From contig NZ_CAMJUE010000001.1 in NCBI RefSeq assembly GCF_946408925.1, positions 54,559 through 118,558 of the forward strand: a DNA stretch of 64,000 bases, given 5' to 3'. This stretch comes from an uncultured Methanobrevibacter sp. (GTDB lineage: Archaea > Methanobacteriota > Methanobacteria > Methanobacteriales > Methanobacteriaceae). This document shows, in pieces, positions 17,827 through 28,800 of the stretch. Each line of letters starts with the position of its first letter. Position 1 is the stretch's first letter. The notes under the pieces are model-generated. The model searched no databases. It had not been told where the DNA came from and saw only the letters and a list, made by a program, of their open reading frames with translations. Made by a program: the position numbers and the translations under genes.

Positions 17827-18843
17827 ATGAACTTACATATTACAAATATTTTAAAAGATTTAAAAAATGATGATTTTGATGCTTATTTACTCACACAATT
17901 CACCAATGTTGAGTATATTTCAAATTACAAACCAACCAGTTTTGCATTTTGCATTATAAAAGAAAATCCTATTATTTATGCTTCTGGAATGGATATGGAA
18001 TTGGCGATGAATAACTCTTCCATTGAAGTTAGGGAATATGAATCATTTGACGTGATGATTGGTGATTTGAAGGAAGATGGAGTTAAACGTTTGGCCATCG
18101 AACCGTCACTTCCATATAGTACCTATATTAAGTTTAAGGATGATTTTACAATTGATTCAAAAACATATATTGATAAGCAAAGGATGATTAAGACGCCCGA
18201 AGAGATTAAAAAGATTTCTCAGGCAACAAATATTGCCCAAAAGTCATTCCTTCAGCTGGATATATTGAATAATGAAAACACTGAAAAGGAGGTTGCATTT
18301 GATCTTGTCAGATATATGATTGAGAATGGTGCTCAAAAGGAATCCTTTGATACAATAGTTACAAGTGGGGCTAATTCATCACTTCCCCACGCAATTCCCG
18401 AATCTAAAAAACTGGAAAAACCCATACTGATAGATTGGGGTTGTATTTTTGAAGGGTACTGTTCGGACAATACTCGAACAATGGTCTATACCGAACGCCA
18501 ACAGGAAATTTGGGATATTGTAGCTGAGGCACATTACAAAGCAATAAAATCAATAAAACCCGGAATTAAATGCTGCGAAGTTGATAAAGTTGCAAGAGAT
18601 ATCATCTCCGATTATGGATATGGAGATAAGTTCATTCATTCAACAGGTCACAGTTTAGGTTTGGATATTCATGAAACGCCCGGATTTTCAACACGTGATG
18701 AAACAATAATTGAAGAAGGCATGGTTATAACGGTTGAACCTGGAATATATCTGCAAGGGGAATTCGGAATTCGTCTTGAGGATACTGTCAGCATATCCCG
18801 CAAGGGTAATGTGATTGGTGACTTGCCGTTGGATATTGGTTAA
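17827..18843 (+). CDS. pepQ: Xaa-Pro aminopeptidase/dipeptidase, M24 family
   Basis: Cytosolic metallopeptidase of 338 aa for proline-containing peptides. An N-terminal creatinase-like domain (1-115) precedes the pita-bread domain. The five metal ligands can be placed: Asp in LIDWG, Asp in CSDNTRT, His in TGHSLGLDIHE, Glu in VEPGIYL and Glu in IRLEDT. A TTTATATA box lies about 29 bp before the ATG and no ribosome binding site is present, suggesting a nearly leaderless mRNA. It ends overlapping the convergent phosphopantetheinyl transferase gene by 4 nt. Confidence 0.94.
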   Translation: MNLHITNILKDLKNDDFDAYLLTQFTNVEYISNYKPTSFAFCIIKENPIIYASGMDMELAMNNSSIEVREYESFDVMIGDLKEDGVKRLAIEPSLPYSTYIKFKDDFTIDSKTYIDKQRMIKTPEEIKKISQATNIAQKSFLQLDILNNENTEKEVAFDLVRYMIENGAQKESFDTIVTSGANSSLPHAIPESKKLEKPILIDWGCIFEGYCSDNTRTMVYTERQQEIWDIVAEAHYKAIKSIKPGIKCCEVDKVARDIISDYGYGDKFIHSTGHSLGLDIHETPGFSTRDETIIEEGMVITVEPGIYLQGEFGIRLEDTVSISRKGNVIGDLPLDIG

Positions 18844-19472
18844 AGCAGCTCATCAGCATGGTATTGAACATAATTTTCAGTACCATATTTTGAACATACT
18901 GCAAGCTTGTAATCTCCAATGTCAAAGAGGTTGAATTTTAAATTATTTTTATCATTTTTTAGTGTAATTTCATCATCTATGACAATTTCAAAGCTATCCA
19001 ATTCAAGATTAAATCCTAATCCAGTATATTTCATATAGCTTTCCTTTAAAACCCAATAGTTGAAGAATTCATCTGAAGGGTTGTTTGAGTTCATGATGCT
19101 TTCATATTCGCTATTGTAAAAGTAATTCTTAGCTATGTCCAAATCAATTGTAGGGTCATTGTACTCTACATCAACACCCACCTTAAAATCAGATATTGAA
19201 CAGGCTACAATTTTGCCGGAATGGCTCATGTTAAAGTGGATGTTTTCATAGTTGGATATGTATGCTTTACCAAACTTTTCTGTTTTAAAGATCGGATTTA
19301 ATATATTTTCTTCATTCAATAATCTTTTTAATAGAAGATATGCTCCGCAACTTAATTTTTTATCTTTCAGGAATCTGAATCGGTTCACCTTTTCCTTTCT
19401 ATTTTTCGAAAGTAGGTCATAAGCTTTTGATAAATCCAAATCCTCAACATTACAATAAGCTAGTTTAATCAT
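18840..19472 (-). CDS. 4'-phosphopantetheinyl transferase, Sfp type
   Basis: Transfers the phosphopantetheine arm of CoA to a serine of carrier-protein domains. The 210-aa length and motifs fit the Sfp group: GVDVEY with the Mg-binding Asp (near residue 99) and WVLKESYMKYTGLG with the catalytic Lys-Glu pair (near 144). Archaea lack fatty acid synthase carriers of the usual kind, so the target is likely a non-ribosomal peptide synthetase or isolated carrier protein elsewhere in the genome. The gene overlaps the upstream phosphatase gene by 8 nt, so it is the last member of a four-gene operon. Confidence 0.92.
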   Translation of the reverse strand: MIKLAYCNVEDLDLSKAYDLLSKNRKEKVNRFRFLKDKKLSCGAYLLLKRLLNEENILNPIFKTEKFGKAYISNYENIHFNMSHSGKIVACSISDFKVGVDVEYNDPTIDLDIAKNYFYNSEYESIMNSNNPSDEFFNYWVLKESYMKYTGLGFNLELDSFEIVIDDEITLKNDKNNLKFNLFDIGDYKLAVCSKYGTENYVQYHADELL

Positions 19473-21354
19473 TTTTAATCTTTAAATATAATATGGTCAT
19501 GTCATCAAATTGTTCGCTATCTTCTGTGAAACTATTTATTTCAGTTAATAATTCTTTAATAGGATCAGTATCTTTTTTAAATTCATTGAAAAAGTTCAAT
19601 AATCTATTTTCTCCATACATTTCACCTTGATTATTGTTTGCATCTGTTATTCCATCAGTGTATAATACTATTTCCTGTGAAACAGTCATTTCCTCTTTTA
19701 CAAATTCAAAGTCATCCATAATTCCCAGAACAATTCCTTTATCTTCATTCAAATAATAATAGTTATCATTTTCTTTAATTAACGGAGGGTTATGTCCTGC
19801 ATTTGAAAATGTTATTATTTTCGTATTTTTATTATAAATTCCCAACCATAATGTAATAAACATTGTCTCGGCATTATTTTCACATAACTGATTGTTCAGT
19901 GAGTATAATACTTTAGATGGGTTTCTTTCATGTTTGAGTATCTGTTTTATCATAACTTGGGTAATGGTTGAAAGCAATGCTGCCGGAACTCCTTTTCCAG
20001 ATGCATCGCCAATAACGATGGCTACATTATCATTATCTAACATATAATAGTCAAAGAAATCTCCTCCAACTTCCTTTGCAGGATATGATTGTCCATTTAC
20101 AAAAATCTCATTGTTTTCAATAGGTGCAGTTGGAAGGTTTGATGCCTGAATTCTGGTTGCAATGTCAAGTTCTGCTTTAATACGTTCCTTTTCACCTTCA
20201 ATTTCCCGAATGTTTTCAATGTATCGGTTATTATATTCAATCAATTCACTGTAGCAGCGGGATAATGTTCCTATTTCATCATTTTCATTAATGTATTTGG
20301 AATAGATTTCAATTAATTTTTCTGATTCGATTTTTTCATTTTCTTTAACAAACTCTTCAATTTGGGAAAATGATACAATAGGGGTGATAACTTTCTTTTC
20401 AAGATATCTCATTATATAAAATCCCGGTATGAAGAATAATATGATAATTAAATCTGCAATAATCAGTATGGGGGTTGCAGGTATGAATGAGTAAATGAAA
20501 TCATAATTTAAAATATTCTCATGTGTTATTAAAATAGGAAGTAATGTAGCTATTATTATGATAATTAGGGTTGTTCGTAAAAATATTGTCATTACCTTTT
20601 CAGAAATCCGATTCTCAGTAATCTGATGGATTTCATATTCAAAAGGTTTTGTTAGATAGGACAGTAATAAAATTCCAATAATGACTATTGTTAATAGGGT
20701 TATTGTATTGTTAATCGGGTAAATTATCAGGAAAATTGCAAAAATTGTTGAAATGATTAATAAACTAAAGATTAATTTGTATAATTTCTTATTCACAGTT
20801 TTTTTGGAAGTTTTAGGAGTGTGGATGAAATCAATTCTTTTAGAAATCCAGATACTGATTATTCCAAAAATAAAAGCTATGTTAATGAAATTAAAGAAAT
20901 ATTGTGAAGCTATAAGTGGGGAATTGATTTCTGAACCCATAACGATGTAAGCAATAATGCCATGGACTACTGAATATATGGCTGCACAAATCATCATGTC
21001 AGATATGAAAAGAGTCACATGATAAATATTGTCTAAGCGGGGTTTTGTCACTTCATGTTTGTCATCATAATTGCTGTACCATATCTTAAACGCTAAGTAG
21101 GAAACGCCAAAACTAAAAATGGCCGAAGAAAGAGATAAAATAATGCCGTATCCATTACTTAAGTCACAAATTAAATTCGCTAAAATGGCGCCTGCTGCAC
21201 CATAGGGTCCAAACAGAAGACCTCCTAAAAATAACACTCCCACATGTGCATTAAAGACTCCAAATTCAAAAAACGGAGCTATATAAACTGAAGTTTGGTT
21301 GACAATAATCAATAAAATAAACGGCAATAATATTTTTTTAAGTTTATTTTTCAT
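19465..21354 (-). CDS. Membrane PP2C/SpoIIE-type serine phosphatase
   Basis: A 629-aa RsbU-like phosphatase. The N-terminal half (1-340) has about ten membrane segments. The first block (FGPYGAAGAILANLICD) resembles MASE1 or ECF-substrate-type sensor domains. A HAMP-like linker and short coiled coil (about 345-400) follow. The C-terminal PP2C domain (about 410-629) has intact metal-binding motifs: EVGGDFFDYY, GDASGKGVPAALL, SNAGHNPP, YTDGITDA and DDMTILYL. It should dephosphorylate the STAS protein encoded two genes upstream after sensing a membrane or small-molecule signal. It is joined to its neighbours by 1-nt and 8-nt overlaps. Confidence 0.93.
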   Translation of the reverse strand: MKNKLKKILLPFILLIIVNQTSVYIAPFFEFGVFNAHVGVLFLGGLLFGPYGAAGAILANLICDLSNGYGIILSLSSAIFSFGVSYLAFKIWYSNYDDKHEVTKPRLDNIYHVTLFISDMMICAAIYSVVHGIIAYIVMGSEINSPLIASQYFFNFINIAFIFGIISIWISKRIDFIHTPKTSKKTVNKKLYKLIFSLLIISTIFAIFLIIYPINNTITLLTIVIIGILLLSYLTKPFEYEIHQITENRISEKVMTIFLRTTLIIIIIATLLPILITHENILNYDFIYSFIPATPILIIADLIIILFFIPGFYIMRYLEKKVITPIVSFSQIEEFVKENEKIESEKLIEIYSKYINENDEIGTLSRCYSELIEYNNRYIENIREIEGEKERIKAELDIATRIQASNLPTAPIENNEIFVNGQSYPAKEVGGDFFDYYMLDNDNVAIVIGDASGKGVPAALLSTITQVMIKQILKHERNPSKVLYSLNNQLCENNAETMFITLWLGIYNKNTKIITFSNAGHNPPLIKENDNYYYLNEDKGIVLGIMDDFEFVKEEMTVSQEIVLYTDGITDANNNQGEMYGENRLLNFFNEFKKDTDPIKELLTEINSFTEDSEQFDDMTILYLKIKND

Positions 21355-21731
21355 TATTCCACTTTTTTGATAATTTTCAAGTAGTTCTTATCGTTCTTGC
21401 GTTCATATTTTATATCATCGGCAAGTTCTTTTGTAAGATGGATTCCCAATCCTCCAACTTCCGCTTCTTCAATACTTTCAGGCAATTTGGGATCTTCTTT
21501 TAAAAGTGGATTAAATTCAAATCCATTGTCAATAAATTCAAATGTTAAAATGGAGTTTTCATAACTTGCATTAACTTTAATTAAATCAGTATTGGAGTAG
21601 TTAACAATATTTACAAAAACTTCTTCCGCTATTAATCTGACTTGAAAATCTTCCTTGGCGATGATGTCATCTAAAAATTCATTCAGAGTATACAACTCGC
21701 TGAGTTCACGGGATAATTCTATGGATTTCAT
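21354..21731 (-). CDS. Anti-sigma-factor-type serine kinase, RsbW/SpoIIAB-like
   Basis: Small GHKL ATPase of 125 aa. ATP-binding boxes are visible: N box EEVFVNIVNYS, G1 box IDNGFEFNP and G2 box GGLGIHL. In bacteria such kinases phosphorylate a STAS antagonist and hold a sigma factor. Archaea have no sigma factors, so the target here must differ. It overlaps the STAS gene by 4 nt (ATGA) and the phosphatase gene by 1 nt. Confidence 0.93.
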   Translation of the reverse strand: MKSIELSRELSELYTLNEFLDDIIAKEDFQVRLIAEEVFVNIVNYSNTDLIKVNASYENSILTFEFIDNGFEFNPLLKEDPKLPESIEEAEVGGLGIHLTKELADDIKYERKNDKNYLKIIKKVE

Positions 21732-22027
21732 TCTATCTTTAATATTTTATTGAATCCTGACATTTTAAATATTTCATTTATGGTGTCATTGACATTTTTA
21801 ATAATCATTGGAATGCTGTCTTCTTTTAATTTTTTCTGGGCGGTAATTAGCACACGTAACCCCGAACTGGAGATGTATTCCAAGTTGGTGAAATCTAATA
21901 TTAGGGAATCGAAATTTCCGAATTCTTCATTAATTTCTTTATCTAAAATTTGTGAAGTAATTGTATCAATACGACCCTCAATGGACATGGTTAATTCTTT
22001 TTTATCATATTTTTTAACAATATTCAT
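21728..22027 (-). CDS. STAS-domain anti-sigma-factor antagonist, RsbV/SpoIIAA-like
   Basis: Single STAS domain of 99 aa. The loop EYISSSGLRVL (Ser53-Ser55) matches the phosphorylation site of SpoIIAA, with Ser55 next to the Gly as the likely phosphoacceptor. It is first in the operon, followed by the kinase, the membrane phosphatase and the phosphopantetheinyl transferase. GTGAT sits before the ATG. Together the first three proteins form a complete partner-switching set. Confidence 0.93.
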   Translation of the reverse strand: MNIVKKYDKKELTMSIEGRIDTITSQILDKEINEEFGNFDSLILDFTNLEYISSSGLRVLITAQKKLKEDSIPMIIKNVNDTINEIFKMSGFNKILKIE

Positions 22028-22196
22028 TTTTAATCACTAACAATTTAATTATATAATAATATTTTTGATATATGTATTATATATCTTTAATCAGTATCCA
22101 TTGTTTTTGTTGCATTAATCAATGTTTGGGAAAGTGATTTCAATATCCATTTCTTTTTCAAAAGGATTATATGTTTTTAAAATTATAGTTAAAGTA

Positions 22197-23051
22197 ATGA
22201 GTGATGATAAATCTTTTATTGCAAAAATTGAGGAATCTATTTTAAAATTCACAAAACCTGATTATATGGATGATCATGATAAAATAATCGAGTTTTTATC
22301 AAAAAAACAAAATGCTAAACCTGTTAAAAGTGTATTTAAAAGCATCGATTTTGAAGGTATGCAAGTTTTTACTTTTGGAGATGAAAATGCAAAAAATACC
22401 ATAGTATACATACATGGCGGAGCTTATGTTAATGAAATCAATTATCAGCATTTGCTGTATTGCTTTAAACTATCACGAAAATTAGATGCGCATGTTTTAG
22501 CACCGGTTTATCCTCTCGCACCTCATCACAGCGCAATGGAAACTTTTAAGTTAATTACCGGATTTTATGAAAATTTGATTCAAAATCACTCCAACATCAC
22601 ATTAATGGGCGATTCGGCAGGTGGAGGATTCATTCATTCATTTTGCCAATACATTAAAACAATTGATTTGCCTCAGCCAAAACATATAATCACATTCTCT
22701 CCATGGGTTGATATTTCAATGGAAAATCCCTTTTTCAGTAGCGAAAACGATCCTATTTTAGGGGAAATCGGTCTTAGGGAGATAGGTAAATCATGGGCAG
22801 GTGATTTGGATACAAAAGATTATCGGGTAAGTCCCATTTACGGGGATAATGAAGGTTTGGCAAGAACACTGATATTTGCGGGGACAAATGAAATATTTTA
22901 CGGAGACATTAAAAATTATGTTGAAAAACTCAAAAAGGATGATGTTGATGTGAAACTCATAACCGGCAAAGGGTTATTTCACATATATCCTCTATTTCCC
23001 ATGCATGAGGCAAAAAGAGCTTTTAACGAAATAAAAAAAGAGTTAATGTGA
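22197..23051 (+). CDS. Alpha/beta hydrolase, hormone-sensitive-lipase family
   Basis: Esterase-like hydrolase of about 284 aa. The oxyanion-hole motif HGGAYVNE and nucleophile motif GDSAGGG are clear, with a C-terminal His in LFHIYPLFP. The acidic residue lies before it, near FAGTNEIFYGD. The substrate is unknown; short acyl esters are typical for the family. I prefer the start MSDDKS at 22197, though the frame is open to an ATG at 22122, which would add a hydrophobic 25 aa stretch. A TATA-like TATGTATTATATA near 22072-22086 fits either choice. Confidence 0.85.
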   Translation: MSDDKSFIAKIEESILKFTKPDYMDDHDKIIEFLSKKQNAKPVKSVFKSIDFEGMQVFTFGDENAKNTIVYIHGGAYVNEINYQHLLYCFKLSRKLDAHVLAPVYPLAPHHSAMETFKLITGFYENLIQNHSNITLMGDSAGGGFIHSFCQYIKTIDLPQPKHIITFSPWVDISMENPFFSSENDPILGEIGLREIGKSWAGDLDTKDYRVSPIYGDNEGLARTLIFAGTNEIFYGDIKNYVEKLKKDDVDVKLITGKGLFHIYPLFPMHEAKRAFNEIKKELM

Positions 23052-23304
23052 ATACAGTTTAAAATGTGATGCATGTTCAAGTCAAATCTTTTGAAATCTA
23101 ATTTTTCATAAATTTCTTTTTAATTCATTAAGAAGATAGCAAATTTATCTATTAATGGGATGTGCGAAATATGCTTTAAATATTTTTGCTGATTATCATC
23201 TCAATTTTTAAAATTCCTGTAAATTGAAGGTATTTTATAAAAATGAATAAACTTTTTATTGTCGTGTTTATATATTATATTATTATAAATTTTAAGGCGA
23301 AATC
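23052..23304. other. AT-rich upstream region of the adhesin operon
   Basis: A 253-bp gap with no reading frame I would defend. It carries the promoter of the adhesin operon at its right end. I see no strong hairpin or repeat that would suggest a phase-variable switch or riboswitch. Confidence 0.5.
23267..23274 (+). promoter_or_regulatory. TATA-box promoter of the adhesin operon
   Basis: TTTATATA lies about 38 bp upstream of the first adhesin ATG at 23305, with AAGGCG as ribosome binding site. The three adhesin genes have gaps of only 5 and 13 nt, so this is probably the promoter for all of them. Confidence 0.5.
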
Positions 23305-25833
23305 ATGTTAAATAGTAAACTAATTTTGATATTCATATCATTTTGTTTTTTAATGTCTATTCTAAATGTATCGGCAGCTGATGATATGAATAATACTGTT
23401 GTTGATGATAAAACAATTAATTTAGAATGTCATTTATCATCAAATGATATTTTAGTAAGTTCTAATGAAAATAAAACATTCGATCAATTTTGTGATGAAG
23501 TGGACAATGCCGCTCCCGGAGATACAATTATCATGCATCATGATTACTATTGCTTTAAGACAAATAGGAGTGATGGAATCAATGTTTTAAAGGATAATAT
23601 CACTATTGATGGTAAAGGATATAAATTTAATGGAAATCAATCAAGTATAGTTCATTTATTTTTAATTTATGGGAATAATGTGACTCTGCAAAATATACAA
23701 TTTACAAATTGGGATTTGACAAATCAACTGGATTTAATAGTATGGGTGGGAAATGTTGGATTAATTAAAAATTGTACTTTTGAAGACAATGTTCTCGCCA
23801 ATCATGTTGCACTTGATTGGACAGGATTTAATGGAACAATGGATACATGTTATTTTAAAAACAATTCTGGAATAAATTATGGGCCAATATTTTGGATTGG
23901 TGATGATGGAGATATTTTAAATTCCACTTTTATAAATAATTCTGCAGAAACTGGAGGTGCAATCTATTTCAAGGGAATAAATACTACACTGAGAAAAAAC
24001 AGATTTGTAAACAATTCTGCTTTGGAAGGGGGGGCGGTCTATATTGACGGTCATTCAAGTCAAATATCCGAATCCACATTTGAAGGCAATTCAGCAGAAG
24101 ATGGTGGAGCATTATTTATTTTTAGTAATGAAATACATTTGGAGTCATGTGTGTTTAATAATAATTCTGCAGAGGAAAATGGTGGTGCAATTTACGTTTC
24201 AGGTTATGATGGAATTATTTCCAATTCCTATTTTGAAAATAATGTTGCAAAAGAGTTTGGAGGAGCAGTTTTCAGTAATGAAGACATATTGATTGTGGTA
24301 TATTCATACTTCAGCAATAATTCAGCATTAGCAGGGGGTGCAATTTTAATCGAAGAGATAGGTATGATTAATGATTCAAAATTCATTTCAAACAAGGCTG
24401 AATTTGGAGGGGCAATATTTGTTGAGGATGCATATATTGAAAATTCAACTTTTGAACAGAATACTGCTAATACGACTGGAGGTGCAATTTACACTGAAAT
24501 TTCAATAGATAGTGTCAATTCGACTTATAAAGATAACCATGCTGGTTCTGCCGGAGCAATATTTTGTGGAAGTCAGGCAAATATTAAAAATTCCACATTC
24601 ATGAATAATAATGCCAATGATGGTGGAGCATTATTATGTGACGATGATTCCGATGCAGATATTTTGAACTCTACATTTGCCAACAACACAGCTAAAGCAA
24701 ATGGTGGAGCTGTCAAGTGTCTCAATAACTTTCATATAGAAAATTCCACATTTGTTAATAATGCCGCTCAGGATGGAGGAGCATTATGGGGCCAGACTGG
24801 TGAATTGATAAATGCCACTTTCATTCGCAATACGGCCAATTTTAATGGAGGAGCATGCTATGTTGTTGGAAACATTACAATTAATGCCACAACATTTAAA
24901 AGTAATTCTGCTCTTTCAGGAAATAATGTCATTTTAGTAAATGGGACTGCCGATGTGGATAAAAATACAACTAATGACACTTCTCTTATTACAAATAAAG
25001 CTTCATTAACTGCTGCAATTAAAAAAAGTAATTATGGGGATTATTTTAATTTCATTGTCACTATTGTCACTAAAAATAAGTTAATGTTTAATGAGGGGCA
25101 AGTTGTAGTTATCATAAACGGTAAAAAATATTTTGCCAATGTAAACAATAACGTGGCTGAATTCAATATAGCAAATCTGAATGCGGGAAATTATGATTCC
25201 ATACTTTCATTTAACTGTGGCAGTTATGCATCAACCCAAAATTTCAGCTTTTCAGTTTCAAAAGCCACTGTAACAATAACTGCCAAATCCACAAGTATGG
25301 TGGTTAATTATGACGGGAAATTTAGTGCAACCGTTAAAGGTAATTCAATAAATGGAAAAAAAGTCACATTCGTACTTAACGGAAAAACTATCGGTTCTGC
25401 AGTCATTAATTCAAAGGGAGTTGTAACTTTCAAAATTACTTCAAAAATGTTGAAAACTGCAAAAATAGGTAACAAGAATTTAATAATTCTGTTTAATGAT
25501 AATAATTATGAAAAAGCCAGTAAAACAGTTAAATTAACTATTAATAAGGAAAAAACCAAATTGGTGGCTAAAAATAAGAAATTTAAAAGAACTCAGAAAA
25601 TAAAAAAATACACAATTCAATTAAAAAACAGTAAAGGAAAGGCTATTAAAAAAGTTAAGGTCACATTAAAAGTTAAAGGTAAAACATATAAAGCTAAAAC
25701 TAATTCTAAAGGTAAGGCAACATTTAAAATTAAAAAATTAACTAAAAAAGGCAAATTTAAAGCTGTAATCAAATTCAAAACCACAGCTTATTATAAAGCC
25801 AGCACTAAGAAAGTTACAATTCGGGTAAGGTGA
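23305..25833 (+). CDS. Adhesin-like protein 1, beta-helix plus Lys-rich C-terminus
   Basis: Secreted 842-aa protein. A signal peptide (about 1-25, cut after VSA) is followed by a right-handed parallel beta-helix (about 60-560) built from many copies of a unit like GGAIY followed by NSTFxNNxA. An Ig-like region (about 570-750) and a C-terminal domain of about 92 aa extremely rich in Lys (KKVKVTLKVKGK) follow. There is no C-terminal membrane anchor, so the basic domain may bind the cell wall or other anionic polymers. It is the first gene of a three-gene adhesin operon. Ligand unknown. Confidence 0.9.
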   Translation: MLNSKLILIFISFCFLMSILNVSAADDMNNTVVDDKTINLECHLSSNDILVSSNENKTFDQFCDEVDNAAPGDTIIMHHDYYCFKTNRSDGINVLKDNITIDGKGYKFNGNQSSIVHLFLIYGNNVTLQNIQFTNWDLTNQLDLIVWVGNVGLIKNCTFEDNVLANHVALDWTGFNGTMDTCYFKNNSGINYGPIFWIGDDGDILNSTFINNSAETGGAIYFKGINTTLRKNRFVNNSALEGGAVYIDGHSSQISESTFEGNSAEDGGALFIFSNEIHLESCVFNNNSAEENGGAIYVSGYDGIISNSYFENNVAKEFGGAVFSNEDILIVVYSYFSNNSALAGGAILIEEIGMINDSKFISNKAEFGGAIFVEDAYIENSTFEQNTANTTGGAIYTEISIDSVNSTYKDNHAGSAGAIFCGSQANIKNSTFMNNNANDGGALLCDDDSDADILNSTFANNTAKANGGAVKCLNNFHIENSTFVNNAAQDGGALWGQTGELINATFIRNTANFNGGACYVVGNITINATTFKSNSALSGNNVILVNGTADVDKNTTNDTSLITNKASLTAAIKKSNYGDYFNFIVTIVTKNKLMFNEGQVVVIINGKKYFANVNNNVAEFNIANLNAGNYDSILSFNCGSYASTQNFSFSVSKATVTITAKSTSMVVNYDGKFSATVKGNSINGKKVTFVLNGKTIGSAVINSKGVVTFKITSKMLKTAKIGNKNLIILFNDNNYEKASKTVKLTINKEKTKLVAKNKKFKRTQKIKKYTIQLKNSKGKAIKKVKVTLKVKGKTYKAKTNSKGKATFKIKKLTKKGKFKAVIKFKTTAYYKASTKKVTIRVR

Positions 25834-25838
25834 GTTTT

Positions 25839-28800
25839 ATGAAATTGAAATTAATTTTTATTTGTTTATTATTATGTGTCGTATGTTCATTAACTGCTGT
25901 AACTGCAGTTGATTCGCTCAATGATACTTATGAAATACAATCAATATCCAATGAGACTCAAATTAAAACCACATTTGAAGATGATCTGTTGGAAACATCA
26001 ACATTTGATGATTTACAGGCTCAGATTAATAATGCAAAGGATAAATCTGTAATAACACTGGATAAAAATTATTCTGCCAGCAAAGATTCAAAAATAGTTA
26101 TTAATAAGGATTTGACAATAGACGGTCGGGGACATACACTTGATGGAAAAAATAGCGGATATTCAATATTATATTCAAATAAAGGAACTGTAACCTTAAA
26201 AAATTTGATATTTATTAATGGTAAAAGCATTTATGAACGAATTGGCGGAGCAGTATATCTGTCCGGTTCTACCAAAGTTACTATAATAAATTGTACTTTT
26301 AAGGATAATGTTGTAGATCATTACGGTGGAGCAATATTCAATGGAGTAAAGGAAAATACTCTTTCAATAACAGACTCTAAATTTATAAACAACAAGGCTA
26401 ACGGCAATTATGCCGGAGCAATCTATTCAAAAGGAGCAATATCAGTTAAAAATTCCTATTTTGAAGGAAATTCTGCTGCAGGGGGAGGTGCAATTTGCTG
26501 TGAAGTATCTTCTGATATAATAAATTCTACTTTTAAATCCAATGTTGCAAAAAATGTAATTTTTATGGGTCATGGTGGAGCAATCCATGCTAAAAATGAT
26601 TTGTATGTTGAAAACTGTACTTTTTCAAACAATGCCGCAAGTCATTCCGGGGGTGCAATATACGCTAGCAATGATCTTATCGTAAAAAGATCTTCATTTG
26701 ATAAAAACGAAGGTAGTGAAGGTGGAGCAATGTATGTTGGAGGTTCATATACGATTGTAGATGACTCCATATTTAAGAATAATCAGGCTAAATCTGGTCA
26801 TGGTGGCGCAATTTATGCAAATAAATGGGCACACATTGGAAACTCCACTTTTATCGCCAATACTGCAGATAATAGGGGCGGTGCAGTTCACACGGATTAT
26901 ATTCAATTTGATGGTAGAGTATCATTTATAAATAACTCAGGCAAGGGGCATGGTGGTGCAATTTATACAAAAACCATGGCAAAAACAGCAAGCAATCTTT
27001 ATTTTGAAGGCAATCATGCAGATAGTGATTATGGTGGTGCTTTTTATATTAATAATAAGTGTGAAGATGTATACATTTATAATAGTGAATTTATAGGAAA
27101 TCATGCTTATAGAGGCGATGGTGGTGCAATATACAGTGACAGCGGTTCAACAAGACTCCATTTAATCGGTTGTAATTTTACAAACAACTATGCTACCGGA
27201 GGTAGTGAAAAACGTTATGGTGGTGCAGTTCGCTCAAAAGACACATTATATATTGAAAATTCCATTTTTAAAGGCAATTCTGCTGAAAATTATGGTGGTG
27301 CGGTATATGCGGATTTAGTTGCAAGCATTACTGATTCCTATTTTGAATCTAATCATGCTAAAGAAGGTGGAGCAATTTATGTTAACAATAAATGCACATT
27401 GACAATAAAAAATTCTTATTTCAAATCAAACTACTGTAATGAACGTGGAGGAGCAATTTACACAGATTCAAAAAGCACTTCCTTAACAATTACCAACAAT
27501 GCATTCGTTTCAAATAATGCAGGCGGCCAGGGGCATGATGTTTTCAACTCCGGAAATTATGTTAGCATAAACCAAAATTGGTGGGGGACAAATAATCCGT
27601 CATTCAGTAATAAACTAAAAGAATATCACACATTCGGAAGCAATACTGATCATTCAGATTCCAATCCATTAAAATTAACTTTGACAGGTGAATCCAAAGC
27701 ATACGTTGATATTATAGCGCATTTGGAGTTAAAATTTAACGGAGATATTTCAAAATATGTATTTAATGATATTCAAATATCTTCAGGTAATGTGGGTGAT
27801 TTTCAGTATGAAACTGCGAACAATAAAGGATTTAAATTTAATTATCGTCCTTTAGATGGTGGAAATCATCTTATTTCTGCAAAATTGAATGACCAAAACG
27901 TAACTTATGAACTGCATGTACTTAAATCAAGTGTTTATGGTGTAAATCTGGTTAAGGATTATGGAGATGAGCAAACATTTTTTGCCATATTTAGAGATGC
28001 AAACGGAAATTATTTGGATGAGGGAAGTCCAGTAGTCTTCCAGGTGGGTAATGATAGGTATATTGAACAGGTTGGAGAAGACGGCATAGCCGTTTTAAGT
28101 GAGGTTATAAATTATTTGCCGGGTAATTATGTAATAAAATCAATCAATAAACTCACTGGTGAGTCTTTTACCAATAATCTCACAGTCTTATCAAAAAATG
28201 CTACTTTTAACATCAATGATGTATTTATTATGAGATTCAGTGATGGGGATGATTATGTAAATAATCAAACAGTCACATTTAAGATTGGTGATAAAAGCTA
28301 TTTAAGTAATGTCAGTGACGGTTACGCATTTTTAAGGTTGAACGTGACTCCCGGAACCTATAAGGTTGATGTATTATATAATGATAATTTAATTAATACA
28401 ATCAATATTACAGTGTTAAATAAGTATTCCAAATCTATTGTGTCTTTAAATGGGACAGAATACGGTTCTTTAATTCCAATTTATGAAAATGAAACTTTCA
28501 TACAAAGCGGTGAAATCATATACAGTGTCATTGACTCCAATACTCGCCGATACATTCTGACCTCTGGTGAAGGTTTGATTGTTTATAATGTAACTGCTTC
28601 AAACAGTCAGGAGTTAACAAATGTTTTAAGAAAAATTGCAAGTGTTGATTTTAAGGCGGATGTAATTATTATCAACCTTAAGAAAGGAACTTATAAAATT
28701 TCTGAGAGCTTTTATAAAGACCAGGAATGGGGTTATCTTATTCATCTGACTCATGGAAACCTGTTCATTAATGGTAATGGTGCTACAATTGATGACGAAT

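Noticed and set aside
23900..27500. Repeated GGTGGAGCAAT-type units as a CRISPR or DNA repeat array
   Set aside because: They are in-frame codons for the GGAIY motif of the beta-helix with uneven spacing and varied codons.
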